A program made the translations under genes and the position numbers. Below the pieces are notes generated by a model. That model did no database searches. It was not told the DNA's origin and saw nothing but the letters and a program-made list of their open reading frames with translations. A stretch of DNA of 64,000 nucleotides from Mesorhizobium sp. (lineage in GTDB: Bacteria > Pseudomonadota > Alphaproteobacteria > Rhizobiales > Rhizobiaceae): the NCBI GenBank assembly GCA_004020645.1, contig SAQL01000010.1:124001-188000 (forward strand), written 5' to 3'. Every line of letters begins with the position of its first letter. Within the stretch, counting starts at the first letter, position 1. Of the stretch, positions 25,493 through 33,833 are shown in pieces.

Positions 25493-26928
25493 TGAGCGGC
25501 GTCCGCAATCTCTAGATCGCCGCTGCGCGCCGCGGCGACGGACTGCGTGCTGCCGCAGCCGCAGCCCGACTTGCCGCTCGCCTTTGCCTTGGCGTCGTTG
25601 ACACAGCAGGCATCGACAGCAGCCGGCGCCGGTCCGCCGCAGCAAACCTGAGATGATGCGCCTGAAAGAGACACGGGCACCGTGCAGACGCCGGTCTCGG
25701 GCAACACCAGCTGCACGGCATCGGCGGCAGCCATGTCGCCGGCGAGCGCCGCGGCGACCGAGCGGACCTGCTCATAGCCGGTCAGCAGCAGGAACGTTGG
25801 CGCCCGGCCATAGCTTTTGACGCCGACCGTGTAGAAATCGGGCTCGGGGTGGCTGAGTTCGCGGTGACCATGCGGCGGGACATCGCCGCAGGAATGTTCA
25901 TTGGGATCGATGAGCGGTCCGAGCGCCTTGACGCCTTCGAGCCACGGATCGAGGTCCAGTCGAAGCTCCCGGGTCAAGGCAAGATCGGGGCGCTGCCCCG
26001 TCGCGGCGATGATCCTGTCGACGGGGCCGAGCGTGCGCAATCCGTCCTTTGTCTGCCCTTCGACAACGAGGCGGCCGTCGACCTCGCGAATGGCAAGCGT
26101 GGCAAAGCCCGTCACCAGCCGCACGCGTCCGCTCTCGGCGAGCTGCCGGACATCCGAACCAAGCTCGCCCCGCGCCGGCAAGGCGTCGGCATCGCCGCCG
26201 CCATAGATGCGGACAAGGTCGGTGCTGCGCGTCGCCCATAGTGCCGAGGTGCCGGGTTCGGTTTGCGCGAGCCTGTCCAGCTCCAGCAGGGCGTTGGCGG
26301 CGGAATGGCCGGCGCCCACCACCAATGTCGTGCGGCCTGCATAGAGATGACGGTCGCGTCCCAGGACATCCGGTATGCCGTAGGCGATGCTATCTCCAAA
26401 TTCCCTCTCGCCTTCGGCCGGCAAGCCGCCCGCGCCAAGCGGGTTGGGCGTCTGCCATGTGCCGGACGCATCGATGACGGCACGCGCGCTGTCCCGGCGC
26501 GTGCCTTCCGCCGTTTCGACCACAAGCATGAACGGCCGCGTCTGCCGCGACTTGCTCAAGACCTTGTCGGCTCCCCACCGGGAAATGGCGACAACACGGG
26601 CATTGGTCTCGATCGACGGCGCTAATTCGGGGAACTTTGCCAGCGGCGCGAGGTAGTGGTCAACGATCTCATCGGCGGTAGGGAACGCCTCCGGCTCCGG
26701 CATTTGCCAGCCATGGCTCTCGAGGAGTTTTCGGGCGACCGCATCGACACAATAGCGCCACGGCGTGAAAACCCGCACATGACCCCAATCCCGAAGGTTC
26801 GAGCCGACAGAAGAACCAGCCTCGTAGACCTTGACCGAAAGGCCACGGCTGACCAGTTGGACGGCCGCCGCCAGGCCGATAGGTCCGCCGCCGATGATAG
26901 CGATCGGGAGATCGTTTTCAGAAACCAT
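25489..26928 (-). CDS. FAD/NAD(P)-dependent oxidoreductase of an arsenic cluster (ArsO-like) with Cys-rich tail
   Basis: The 479-residue flavoprotein has an N-terminal FAD-binding GGGPIG at 13-18 and a second dinucleotide site VVGAGHSAANA near 205. This is the layout of flavin monooxygenase/ArsO-type proteins found in ars operons. The last 55 residues are unusual: seven cysteines in CC, CC and CGC arrangements within a Gly/Ala/Ser-rich tail, a likely soft-metal(loid)-binding extension. It follows ArsR and precedes the MFS gene in one unit. The reaction (oxidation of an organoarsenical or thiol conjugate) is inferred from context only. Confidence 0.78.
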   Translation of the reverse strand: MVSENDLPIAIIGGGPIGLAAAVQLVSRGLSVKVYEAGSSVGSNLRDWGHVRVFTPWRYCVDAVARKLLESHGWQMPEPEAFPTADEIVDHYLAPLAKFPELAPSIETNARVVAISRWGADKVLSKSRQTRPFMLVVETAEGTRRDSARAVIDASGTWQTPNPLGAGGLPAEGEREFGDSIAYGIPDVLGRDRHLYAGRTTLVVGAGHSAANALLELDRLAQTEPGTSALWATRSTDLVRIYGGGDADALPARGELGSDVRQLAESGRVRLVTGFATLAIREVDGRLVVEGQTKDGLRTLGPVDRIIAATGQRPDLALTRELRLDLDPWLEGVKALGPLIDPNEHSCGDVPPHGHRELSHPEPDFYTVGVKSYGRAPTFLLLTGYEQVRSVAAALAGDMAAADAVQLVLPETGVCTVPVSLSGASSQVCCGGPAPAAVDACCVNDAKAKASGKSGCGCGSTQSVAAARSGDLEIADAAQ

Positions 26929-26943
26929 GGCACACCTTCTGTG

Positions 26944-26961
26944 TTTCTAGGATTATAGAAA
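26944..26961. promoter_or_regulatory. inverted repeat TTTCTA-N6-TAGAAA, candidate ArsR site
   Basis: Perfect 6-bp arms at 26944-26949 and 26956-26961 lie in the 51-nt gap between the second arsR and the flavoprotein gene. It could be an ArsR operator giving separate control of the flavoprotein-MFS pair, or an attenuating structure. The binding protein is inferred only from position. Confidence 0.4.
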
Positions 26962-26979
26962 TACTGGCCAAAAAAAGAG

Positions 26980-27300
26980 TTATGCAGCCGCCTCGCCGAC
27001 AGCCGGGCCGCATGCAGCATCGGCACAACATTCATCGGCAAGAAAGCCAAGGAGATCGTTCATGACAGGGTAATTGGCACGGCAGATCAGCGTCGTTGCC
27101 TGGCGTTCCTGGGTGACCAGGCCGGTCAGAATAAGCCGGTGGAGATGATGCGACAGGGTTGACGCAGCGATGCCGAGGGCTTCCTGCAGATAACCGACCG
27201 GTCGCCCGGCCTCACCTGCCCTCACCAGCGTGCGATAAAGATTGAGCCGCGTCGGATTGCCGAGCGCCTCGAGCTGTTTTGCTGCTTGTTCGAGTTTCAT
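26980..27300 (-). CDS. arsR: ArsR family transcriptional regulator (second cluster)
   Basis: This 106-residue winged-helix repressor has LEALGNPTRLNLYRTL, then the recognition helix STLSHHLHRLILTGLV. The metalloid-sensing cysteines appear to be C-terminal (Cys91, Cys92, Cys97 in ECCADAAC) rather than in the classical alpha-3 position. It should leave DNA when As(III) binds. It leads the flavoprotein-MFS unit. The ATG at 27300 is preferred over a TTG eight codons upstream. A palindrome lies 42 bp upstream of the start. Confidence 0.88.
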   Translation of the reverse strand: MKLEQAAKQLEALGNPTRLNLYRTLVRAGEAGRPVGYLQEALGIAASTLSHHLHRLILTGLVTQERQATTLICRANYPVMNDLLGFLADECCADAACGPAVGEAAA

Positions 27301-27341
27301 TGAAATAAGGTAGCGCCGAGACAACGCTGCGTCAATATTAT

Positions 27342-27357
27342 TTCGAAAATTCTCGAA
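27342..27357. promoter_or_regulatory. inverted repeat TTCGA-N6-TCGAA upstream of arsR, candidate operator
   Basis: Arms at 27342-27346 and 27353-27357 form an A+T-rich palindrome in the short gap between the arsH stop and the second arsR. Position and symmetry fit an autoregulatory ArsR operator. The identity of the binding protein is inferred. Confidence 0.45.
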
Positions 27358-27375
27358 TTAGCAGACGCGCCCGCC

Positions 27376-28092
27376 TCAAATCGACCGCTGATTGACCCGC
27401 TTGGCGACCTCTTCGGCGCTTTCGACACGCTCGGAATAGCGGTCCGTGAGATAGGCGGACCGATCGCGCAGGAGCAGCGTGAACTTCATCAGCTCCTCCA
27501 TCACGTCGACGATCCTGTCATAGTATGGTGACGGCTTCATGCGGCCGGCTTCGTCGAACTCGTTGAAAGCCTTGGCTACCGACGACTGGTTGGGGATGGT
27601 GACCATCCGCATCCAGCGGCCGAGGAGACGAAGCTGGTTGACGGCGTTGAAACTCTGCGAGCCGCCCGACACCTGCATCACCGCGAGCGTGCGGCCTTGC
27701 GTCGTCCTGACGCCGCCGGCCGAGAGGGGCAGCCAGTCGATCTGCGCCTTCATCACTCCGGTCATCGAGCCATGCCGTTCCGGCGAGCACCAGACCTGCG
27801 CTTCCGACCAGATCGACAGGTTTCGCAGCTCCTGGACTTTGGCGTGGTCGGCCGACGTCGAATCCGGCAGCGGCAGGCCGGCGGGATTGTAGATTCGCAC
27901 CTCGGCGCCCAGGCGACGCAAAATGCGAGCCGCCTCCTCCGTCGCGAGCCGCGAGTAGGACCGCTCGCGTAGCGAACCGTAGAGCATCAGCACGCGAGGC
28001 TTATGGATCGACCGCGGCACGTCGAGCAGCGCCTGCAGGTCGATCGGCCGGAACTGGTCTTCGTCGACGTTCGGCAAGGAGTCTTCGCGCAC
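27376..28092 (-). CDS. arsH: ArsH, NADPH-dependent FMN reductase-type organoarsenical oxidase
   Basis: The 238-residue flavodoxin-like protein carries the ArsH signatures [26 protein letters not shown] (FMN-binding loop), [18 protein letters not shown] and [25 protein letters not shown]. ArsH from Sinorhizobium meliloti is an NADPH:FMN oxidoreductase, and related enzymes oxidise trivalent methylarsenicals. The GTG at 28092 is chosen because it gives the family length and lies just after the arsC stop (28097). Longer readings overlap arsC fully. It is the last gene of the first ars operon. Confidence 0.9.
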   Translation of the reverse strand: MREDSLPNVDEDQFRPIDLQALLDVPRSIHKPRVLMLYGSLRERSYSRLATEEAARILRRLGAEVRIYNPAGLPLPDSTSADHAKVQELRNLSIWSEAQVWCSPERHGSMTGVMKAQIDWLPLSAGGVRTTQGRTLAVMQVSGGSQSFNAVNQLRLLGRWMRMVTIPNQSSVAKAFNEFDEAGRMKPSPYYDRIVDVMEELMKFTLLLRDRSAYLTDRYSERVESAEEVAKRVNQRSI

Positions 28093-28096
28093 CTGG

Positions 28097-28519
28097 TCAG
28101 GCAACGCGCTTGCCCTGCGCGTCGATGACGACTTCGCCGTCTTCCTTGGTGAACGGACCGATCTCAGGATTGGGCAGGATGTCGAGAACCGCTTCGGACG
28201 GCCGTGCAAGCATGGTGCCGAGCGGTGTGACGACAATCGGCCGGTTGATCAGGATCGGATGCGCCAGCATGAAATCGACGATCTCGTCGTCGGTCCATTT
28301 GGGGTCGCCGAGATTGAGTTCGGCGTACGGCGTACCCTTCTCGCGCAGCAATTCGCGCGGTGTCATCCCCATCGCCTTGATCAGCTCGACCAGCCGTTCG
28401 CGCGACGGCGGGTTTTTAAGATACTCGATCACATCAGGCTCTTCGCCGGACTGCCGGATGATGGCCAGCGTGTTGCGCGAGGTGCCGCAGTCGGGGTTGT
28501 GATAGATGGTGATGGTCAT
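28097..28519 (-). CDS. arsC: arsenate reductase, glutaredoxin-dependent type
   Basis: The 140-residue thioredoxin-fold enzyme reduces As(V) to As(III) with glutathione and glutaredoxin. The catalytic Cys11 sits in NPDCGTSRN. The family blocks [11 protein letters not shown] and [15 protein letters not shown] contain the conserved Arg residues that bind arsenate. The ATG overlaps the aqpS stop (ATGA). A second, unrelated type of arsenate reductase is encoded two genes upstream. Confidence 0.94.
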   Translation of the reverse strand: MTITIYHNPDCGTSRNTLAIIRQSGEEPDVIEYLKNPPSRERLVELIKAMGMTPRELLREKGTPYAELNLGDPKWTDDEIVDFMLAHPILINRPIVVTPLGTMLARPSEAVLDILPNPEIGPFTKEDGEVVIDAQGKRVA

Positions 28520-29205
28520 TTCGCGGCTCTCATCTGTCTGACTGGTTTGGGCTCACTGAGCAGCCATCCTGCCAAGGCCATGGCAAGCAGCGCGCCCAGA
28601 AGTTCGGCAAGGATGAACCCCGGCAGGTCTATCGGCCGGATGCCCGCGAACGTGTTTGACACCGCGCGCGCAATGGCGACTGCCGGATTGGCAAACGAGG
28701 TCGAGGCGGTGAACCAATAGGCCGCGGTGATGTAGAGGCCGACCAGCCATGGAATGGCATCCGAACGGAAGCGAAGACCGGCCAGAATGGTGAAGACCAG
28801 GCCGAAGGCGGCCACCAACTCCGCAATCCATTGTCCGTTTCCGGTCCGCACGGTTTGCGAGATCTGGAGAACCGGCAGTTCGAACATGGCGTGCGCCAGC
28901 AGCGTTCCGGCGACGCCGCCGACAATCTGGGCGATCACATAGGCCAGTGCAGCGCTCGCTTCGATTTCCCGCCTGAGGGCAAAAACCAGCGTCACCGCCG
29001 GATTGAAATGCGCCCCGGAGATCGGTCCGAGTATGGTGATCAGCACCACCAAAATCGCTCCAGTCGGCAGCGTGTTGCCGAGCAAAGCGAGACCCACGTC
29101 ATCCGTCAGCCTGTCGGCCATGATGCCGGACCCGACGACCGTCGCGACGAGCATTGCCGTGCCGAGCGCTTCCGCGACGATGCGACGGGACAGGTCGGCC
29201 GCCAT
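28516..29205 (-). CDS. aqpS: arsenite-conducting aquaglyceroporin AqpS
   Basis: The 229-residue MIP channel has six hydrophobic segments and two NPA motifs (68-70 in SGAHFNPAV; 173-175 in FANPAVAIAR). The second motif is NPAV instead of NPAR, so the selectivity-filter Arg is replaced by Val, as reported for Sinorhizobium AqpS. In that species AqpS releases As(III) made by ArsC, replacing an ArsB or Acr3 pump. The gene order here supports the same role. The start at 29205 lies 4 nt after the upstream arsC stop. Confidence 0.92.
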   Translation of the reverse strand: MAADLSRRIVAEALGTAMLVATVVGSGIMADRLTDDVGLALLGNTLPTGAILVVLITILGPISGAHFNPAVTLVFALRREIEASAALAYVIAQIVGGVAGTLLAHAMFELPVLQISQTVRTGNGQWIAELVAAFGLVFTILAGLRFRSDAIPWLVGLYITAAYWFTASTSFANPAVAIARAVSNTFAGIRPIDLPGFILAELLGALLAMALAGWLLSEPKPVRQMRAAK

Positions 29206-29209
29206 GATG

Positions 29210-29716
29210 TTAGCCGGCCTTCGGTAGATCGCGGCCGATTTCATCCAGCCGTTTCTGCAGGGCCAGCTTGTCGATCGTGTTCATCGGCAGGCTGACGAAG
29301 ATCGAGATCCGGTTGTTGAGCATGCGATAGGCTTCGGCAAACGCCAGATGCTTTTCGGCGTCCGTGCCGTCCACGGCGGCCGGGTCGGGCACACCCCAAT
29401 GCGCCGTCATCGGCTGTCCCGGCCAGACCGGACAGGATTCATTGGCCGCGTTGTCGCAGACGGTGAAAACAAAATTCATCTCGGGGGCGCCGGGAGCCGC
29501 GAATTCCTGCCAGTCTTTTGAGCGGGCGAAGGACGTGTCGTGGTTGAGGGTTTTCAAAAGCTGGAGCGCGTAAGGATGGACCTCTCCCTTCGGGTGCGAT
29601 CCGGCCGAATATGCCCTGAATTTGCCGGCGCCGACACGGTTAAGGATCGCTTCGGCAAGGATCGACCGTGCCGAATTGCCGGTGCAGAGAAAAAGCACGT
29701 TGTATGGGTCATTCAT
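29210..29716 (-). CDS. arsC: arsenate reductase, low-molecular-weight phosphatase type
   Basis: The 168-residue protein has the P-loop CTGNSARS (Cys11, Arg17) of LMW tyrosine phosphatases. A downstream pair, Cys87 and Cys95, in TVCDNAANESCPVWPG matches the redox cysteines of thioredoxin-linked ArsC. It should reduce As(V). The C-terminal extension of about 25 residues is longer than in the Staphylococcus-type enzyme. It is the second gene of the operon, 16 nt after arsR. Confidence 0.9.
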   Translation of the reverse strand: MNDPYNVLFLCTGNSARSILAEAILNRVGAGKFRAYSAGSHPKGEVHPYALQLLKTLNHDTSFARSKDWQEFAAPGAPEMNFVFTVCDNAANESCPVWPGQPMTAHWGVPDPAAVDGTDAEKHLAFAEAYRMLNNRISIFVSLPMNTIDKLALQKRLDEIGRDLPKAG

Positions 29717-29732
29717 GGGGTGGTCCTCCCTT

Positions 29733-30065
29733 CTAACAGTTGCAAGTCACGGCCTGAATGACCGGCTGGCAGAGCTCCGGCGCGCCGTTGCAGCAATCCT
29801 CCATGAGATAGGCAAGCAGATCGCGAAAGCCGGTCATGTCGGCGACGTAGCGGATCGTCCGGCCGTCACGCTCGGCGCGGACGAGGCCGGCATGGTCGAG
29901 AACCTTCAGATGCGCCGACATGGTGTTCTGCACCGTACCGAGGCACGAGGCGATCTCGCCGGCAGGCACACCATCTGCGCCCGCCCGGACCAGCAGGCGA
30001 AACACCTCGAGCCTTGTGTCCTGGCCAAGCGCTGCCAATGCGAGAAGAGCGGTGTTCTTATCCAT
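29733..30065 (-). CDS. arsR: ArsR family transcriptional regulator (first cluster)
   Basis: This 110-residue winged-helix repressor has the recognition region QNTMSAHLKVLDHAGLV and a C terminus with five cysteines (Cys91, 92, 99, 108, 110), a probable As(III) sensor site. It heads the operon arsR-arsC-aqpS-arsC-arsH. It is clearly different in sequence from the second ArsR at 26980, so the two clusters are likely to respond separately. Its start codon sits inside an inverted repeat. Confidence 0.9.
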   Translation of the reverse strand: MDKNTALLALAALGQDTRLEVFRLLVRAGADGVPAGEIASCLGTVQNTMSAHLKVLDHAGLVRAERDGRTIRYVADMTGFRDLLAYLMEDCCNGAPELCQPVIQAVTCNC

Positions 30066-30095
30066 GCATCCTAGAATCCGGAATTATGGATGCAT
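30064..30095. promoter_or_regulatory. inverted repeat ATGCATCC-N16-GGATGCAT, candidate operator of the first ars operon
   Basis: Perfect 8-bp arms at 30064-30071 and 30088-30095 overlap the arsR start codon. Binding here would block both transcription start and translation initiation, as expected for ArsR autorepression. The protein that binds is inferred from position. Confidence 0.5.
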
Positions 30096-30181
30096 ACGGC
30101 CGGTATGTGACGACCAGATGACGGAGGCAATAGGCCGGCTACTGCGTCCGGATTGCAGATATATTTCCCGAACCATTACAC

Positions 30182-30244
30182 CTTCGTCATCCCAGGGTCT
30201 GCGCCGCGTCGCTTCGCTCCTTGCTCCGCCCTGGGATGACGAAG
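30182..30244. repeat. 63-bp inverted repeat with 16-bp arms
   Basis: CTTCGTCATCCCAGGG at 30182-30197 and its exact complement at 30229-30244 flank a 31-bp loop. It lies between the divergent-facing 5' end of the ars operon and the 3' end of tonB, both read on the minus strand. It may terminate or stabilise the tonB transcript's neighbour, but no T-run follows. It resembles common rhizobial dispersed palindromes. Confidence 0.8.
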
Positions 30245-30348
30245 TGGAGGATGATTCGGCCAATCCTAGAGGTTGGCGGTTTGCCGCTGGACGGAATTGT
30301 CGACGTTCGCTGCCGGCCCAGACCTGTCAAAATCACTGCGCCGAGGAA

Positions 30349-31332
30349 CTAGTTGCGCAGGTCGAACGTGAACGGCGCCGTCCGAGTTATGCGGGAGCCC
30401 AGTTCCGGCGGCGGCTCGGGCACCGAGGCGCCCTGTAATGTGCTGAGCGCCGCGCTGTCGAGGTCTGGATCGCCGGAGGAACGAGCCAGCCGGGCGGATA
30501 GGACCCGGCCGGACGCGTCGACCGTAAAGGTCACGCTCGCACTACCTTCCGCGCGCCGGGCCTTCGCCGCCCTCGGATAACCTGTGTGCCGTCTTATCCA
30601 CGCACGCAACTGCGAGTCCCATTTGGGCGAGTTGCCGCGTCTCGAAGCCGCTGCTTTGGCCGATTTCGGTGCGGCTGCCCTGGCTGCGGGCTTCGCGGCG
30701 ACACTGGTCGTTGTCCGCGGCGGTGCGGCAGCTTTCTCCTTTTTCGGACGCTTTTTGGCCTTTTCGACGGGCTCCTTCGCCTTGACCTCAGCCGGCTCCT
30801 TTACCTCAGTCTTTGCCTGCTTCTTTGTCTTGGCCTCGACGGGTGCGTCGACCGGTTTCGGCTGCGGCAGCGGAATGACCACTTCCGGCGTGACGGCCTC
30901 GGCAATTTCGGGCACGACCTCCTCAAGCGGTGGCTGGTCGACCGGTTCGGCCACGGTCGGCGGGGTCGGCTCGACTGTGTCGGCCGGAGCGGTTTCCGGC
31001 GGCTCGGCAACCGGCTCTGCCCGCTCGACGGGCGGTTCGGGCGGAGGCTCCGTTTCGACTGTCTCGGGCTCCTCGGCCGGATCCGGCTGATCGGGCGCTA
31101 TCTCCTCCGGCAGCGGCGCCGGCTCGGCCGGCGTGAGCGCCATCGGCGACAGCTCGATCACCTGCGCCTGCGGCGGCCCGCCATCGGGCTCGGCCGGGCG
31201 CCAGCTCTGCATCGCATAGCCGACCGCGGCATGCGCCACCAGGACCAGCGCGGCCGCGCCCGCCCACCAGGCAATCTCGCGCGCGCCGAAACGCTGCTGA
31301 TCGGCCATCGGCAGGGCGGCTGCCGGCGACAT
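30349..31332 (-). CDS. tonB: TonB energy-transducing protein
   Basis: This encodes 327 residues: a short cytoplasmic start, one membrane segment (about 21-41), a long Pro/Glu-rich periplasmic spacer (60-165), a Lys/Ala-rich stretch (165-230) and a C-terminal TonB domain with YPRAAKARRAEGSASVTFTVDASGRV. It couples the proton motive force, through ExbB-ExbD, to TonB-dependent receptors. Its ATG overlaps the exbD stop by one base (TAATG). It lies at the end of the run fhuC-exbB-exbD-tonB, so it probably serves the siderophore receptor encoded opposite. Confidence 0.92.
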   Translation of the reverse strand: MSPAAALPMADQQRFGAREIAWWAGAAALVLVAHAAVGYAMQSWRPAEPDGGPPQAQVIELSPMALTPAEPAPLPEEIAPDQPDPAEEPETVETEPPPEPPVERAEPVAEPPETAPADTVEPTPPTVAEPVDQPPLEEVVPEIAEAVTPEVVIPLPQPKPVDAPVEAKTKKQAKTEVKEPAEVKAKEPVEKAKKRPKKEKAAAPPRTTTSVAAKPAARAAAPKSAKAAASRRGNSPKWDSQLRAWIRRHTGYPRAAKARRAEGSASVTFTVDASGRVLSARLARSSGDPDLDSAALSTLQGASVPEPPPELGSRITRTAPFTFDLRN

Positions 31333-31790
31333 TATTGGCCGGTCCCGACTTGCGGCGCCGCGGCATCGCCGGGCGCCGCCTCAAGGCCAACCAGCGCGAT
31401 CTTCAGATAACCGGCGCCGCGCAAAAGGTTCATCACCTCCATCAGTTCGCCATAGCCGACCGCCTTGTCGGCGCGCAGGAAGATGCGCGTCTGCCTGTCG
31501 CCTTTTGTCCTGCCGACCAGCGCGGCGGCGAAGGCTGCGCGCGGCACGCTGTCGTTGCCGATCGCCAGGCTGAGATCGTTCTTCAGCGTCAGGAACAGCG
31601 GCGTCTCCGGCCGCGGAGCCGGCGTTGCGGTCGAGCCCGGCAGGTCGACATTGACGTCCACCGTCGCCAGCGGCGCCGCGACCATGAAGATGATCAGCAG
31701 GACCAGGATCACATCGATGAACGGCGTGACGTTGATCTCGTGGTTTTCCTCAAGATCGCCGTCGATGTTCTCTCGAATTCTAGCCGCCAT
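31332..31790 (-). CDS. exbD: ExbD biopolymer transport protein
   Basis: This encodes 152 residues with one N-terminal membrane helix (about 22-42) containing the essential Asp in NVTPFIDVILVLLIIFMV, then a periplasmic ExbD/TolR domain. The short cytoplasmic N terminus (MAARIRENIDGDLEENHEI) fits. With ExbB it forms the proton channel that energises TonB. It is flanked by exbB (15-nt gap) and tonB (1-nt overlap). Confidence 0.94.
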   Translation of the reverse strand: MAARIRENIDGDLEENHEINVTPFIDVILVLLIIFMVAAPLATVDVNVDLPGSTATPAPRPETPLFLTLKNDLSLAIGNDSVPRAAFAAALVGRTKGDRQTRIFLRADKAVGYGELMEVMNLLRGAGYLKIALVGLEAAPGDAAAPQVGTGQ

Positions 31791-31805
31791 GGCGTCGCTC
31801 CGTGT

Positions 31806-32801
31806 TCATTCCGCGGCCATCTGCTTTGCCGGCGCGATGGTGCGGAAATCCAGATCCCGGCTGACCAGCCGTTCGACCCCTGCCGACGCGTCGGCGAGGA
31901 TCTGCCTGTAACCGGCTATCGATCGCGCGAAGACGTTGTAGATGACCACCGCCGGGATCGCTGCGACAAGGCCCATCGCGGTGGCCAGCAAGGCTTCCGC
32001 GATGCCAGGGGCAACGACCGCGAGATTGGTGGTCTGCGCCTGCGAGATGCCGATGAAGGCGTTCATGATACCCCAGACGGTGCCGAAAAGGCCGACGAAG
32101 GGCGCGGTCGAGCCGATCGTCGCCAAGACGCCGGTGCCGCGCGACATGCGCCGCGCCGCCGCCGCCTCGATGCGCGACAGGCGCGAGGTCACCCGTTCCT
32201 TCAGCCCGTCGCCGGCCACATGGTCGAGCGAGCCGGCCGAAAGCGCGGTTTCTTCTTCGGCTGCCCGCACCAGCAGGGCGCCAGGACCGTTATTATGGCC
32301 AAGCGCGCGCCCGGCCTGGTTCAACGTCGCTGCATTGCCGATCGCTTGTGCCGCGCGGCGGGCGCGCAGCTTGCCGCCGAGGATCTCCAGCGATTTGGCC
32401 AGCCATATCGTCCAGGTGACGAAGGACGCAAAAGCCAGCCCGATCATCACCGCTTTCACCACGATGTCGGCCGCCATGAACATGCCCCATGGCGACAGGT
32501 CACGGGGCAGGGTCAGAGAGGTTGCCGTCGAAGGGCCCATCCCGGCGGGCGTGGTCTCGTTAGGCGCGGTCCCGGTGGGCGTGGTCGCGCCGGGGTGTGT
32601 CGCCGGTGGCAGGACCGCGTCTGGCGCAGCCTGCCCAGGCGCCGGAGCCGGTGCCTCGATCGCCGGGGCGGCGGCCGGTTGCTCCTGGGCGGCAGTGCCC
32701 GGTTGCTCCTGGGCGGCTGCGCCGCCGGCCGACAGGATGACCGATGCGATCAACGCCGCGAACAAACCATGTCTGGACAAGGGCTTCTTCCTTATTCTCA
32801 C
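31806..32801 (-). CDS. exbB: ExbB biopolymer transport protein with long N-terminal extension
   Basis: This encodes 331 residues. A signal-like hydrophobic start is followed by a Pro/Ala/Gln-rich extension up to about residue 110, then the MotA/TolQ/ExbB channel domain with three membrane segments. The signature region is [30 protein letters not shown]. Such extended ExbB proteins are common in rhizobia. The GTG at 32801 is chosen because TGAGG, overlapping the fhuC stop, provides a site at proper spacing; an ATG at 32819 has none. Confidence 0.9.
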   Translation of the reverse strand: MRIRKKPLSRHGLFAALIASVILSAGGAAAQEQPGTAAQEQPAAAPAIEAPAPAPGQAAPDAVLPPATHPGATTPTGTAPNETTPAGMGPSTATSLTLPRDLSPWGMFMAADIVVKAVMIGLAFASFVTWTIWLAKSLEILGGKLRARRAAQAIGNAATLNQAGRALGHNNGPGALLVRAAEEETALSAGSLDHVAGDGLKERVTSRLSRIEAAAARRMSRGTGVLATIGSTAPFVGLFGTVWGIMNAFIGISQAQTTNLAVVAPGIAEALLATAMGLVAAIPAVVIYNVFARSIAGYRQILADASAGVERLVSRDLDFRTIAPAKQMAAE

Positions 32802-32808
32802 AGTGGCC

Positions 32809-33633
32809 TCATTGCACATAGCCGATGGGCTGGCCGGTGACGGGGTGCGCAAACACGCCCATCTCGACACCGAAAATTCCTCTAAGCACTTCGCCCTGCA
32901 TGATCTGGTCCGGCGTGCCGCGCGTCAGCAGCCTGCCGTCCTTCAGCGCGATCAATTCGTCGCAATAGCGCGCCGCCATGTTGGGATCGTGCAGCACGAC
33001 GACGACGCACAGGTCGCGTTTGCGGCTGAGGTCCCTGACCAGCCCCAGCACCTCAACCTGATGGGCGATGTCGAGCGCCGAGATCGGCTCGTCGAGCAGC
33101 ATGACGCCGGCATTCTGCGCTACCAGCATGGCCAGCCATGCGCGCTGGCGCTCGCCGCCGGACAATTCGTCGACCAGCCGGTCTGTGAAGTCAGCCATGT
33201 CGGTCAGGGCAAGCGCCTCGTCGACATGGCGCCTGTCCTCATGCCCGAAACGGCCGAGCGCGCCGTGCCAGGGGTAGCGCCCGAGTGTCGCCAGTTCGCG
33301 CACGGTCAGGCCGGTCGCCGCCGGCGTCGTCTGCGGCAGATAGGCGAGCGCGCGGGCGAGTTCGCGCGCGCCCCACTGCACCAGCGGACGCTGTGCGAAG
33401 GTGATGCCGCCCGAGCTTGCCGGCTGCTGGCGCGCCAGCAGCTTGATCAGCGTCGACTTGCCCGAGCCGTTGTGCCCGATCAGCCCGTAGACGCGCGAGC
33501 GTTGCAGTTCGAGTGTAACCGGCCCGAGCAGCGTCCGCTCGCCGATGGCGAACCGCACCGCTTCGACATGGAAGGCAGTCTGGGCATGAGTTCCTGCCAC
33601 GGTCTCGGCCTCGCTCCAGCTTTGCGCGTGCAT
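32809..33633 (-). CDS. fhuC: iron-siderophore ABC transporter ATP-binding protein (FhuC-like)
   Basis: This ATPase has Walker [11 protein letters not shown]-loop [13 protein letters not shown], signature [13 protein letters not shown] and Walker [14 protein letters not shown]. It energises uptake of an Fe(III)-hydroxamate or similar chelate through the FhuB permease encoded on the opposite strand. The start is uncertain: an ATG at 33633 gives 274 residues and is chosen for length; an ATG at 33696 would add 21 residues but has no ribosome-binding site and lies inside the regulatory box. It heads fhuC-exbB-exbD-tonB. Confidence 0.88.
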   Translation of the reverse strand: MHAQSWSEAETVAGTHAQTAFHVEAVRFAIGERTLLGPVTLELQRSRVYGLIGHNGSGKSTLIKLLARQQPASSGGITFAQRPLVQWGARELARALAYLPQTTPAATGLTVRELATLGRYPWHGALGRFGHEDRRHVDEALALTDMADFTDRLVDELSGGERQRAWLAMLVAQNAGVMLLDEPISALDIAHQVEVLGLVRDLSRKRDLCVVVVLHDPNMAARYCDELIALKDGRLLTRGTPDQIMQGEVLRGIFGVEMGVFAHPVTGQPIGYVQ

Positions 33634-33695
33634 TTCGAAATCCGGTTTTCGGCAATCCGGTTTGCGGGCGCCGATGCCCGGTTGACTATGAAACA

Positions 33696-33710
33696 TGAGT
33701 TTACTAGTCA
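33696..33710. promoter_or_regulatory. TGA-N9-TCA box (RirA-type iron-responsive operator), copy 1
   Basis: TGAGTTTACTAGTCA fits the TGA-N9-TCA consensus described for RirA-regulated genes in Rhizobium. It is on the fhuC side of the divergent promoter between fhuC and the receptor gene. RirA repression under iron sufficiency is inferred. Confidence 0.6.
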
Positions 33711-33720
33711 ACAATGAAGA

Positions 33721-33735
33721 TGACTTTTTGAGTCA
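33721..33735. promoter_or_regulatory. TGA-N9-TCA box (RirA-type iron-responsive operator), copy 2
   Basis: TGACTTTTTGAGTCA has 5-bp arms TGACT/AGTCA and exactly nine bases between TGA and TCA. It starts 25 bp after copy 1, so both boxes could serve the two diverging transcription units. A TTGACT hexamer overlapping it could be a -35 element. Confidence 0.6.
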
Positions 33736-33833
33736 ACAAAATGACGTGACGCGCCGGATTTGCGTCGAAATTCGAAAAAGTGGAGCGCGCCGAGATGGTG
33801 CCTGGTTCTGGTCGCGGAAGAATTCGAGATGAA

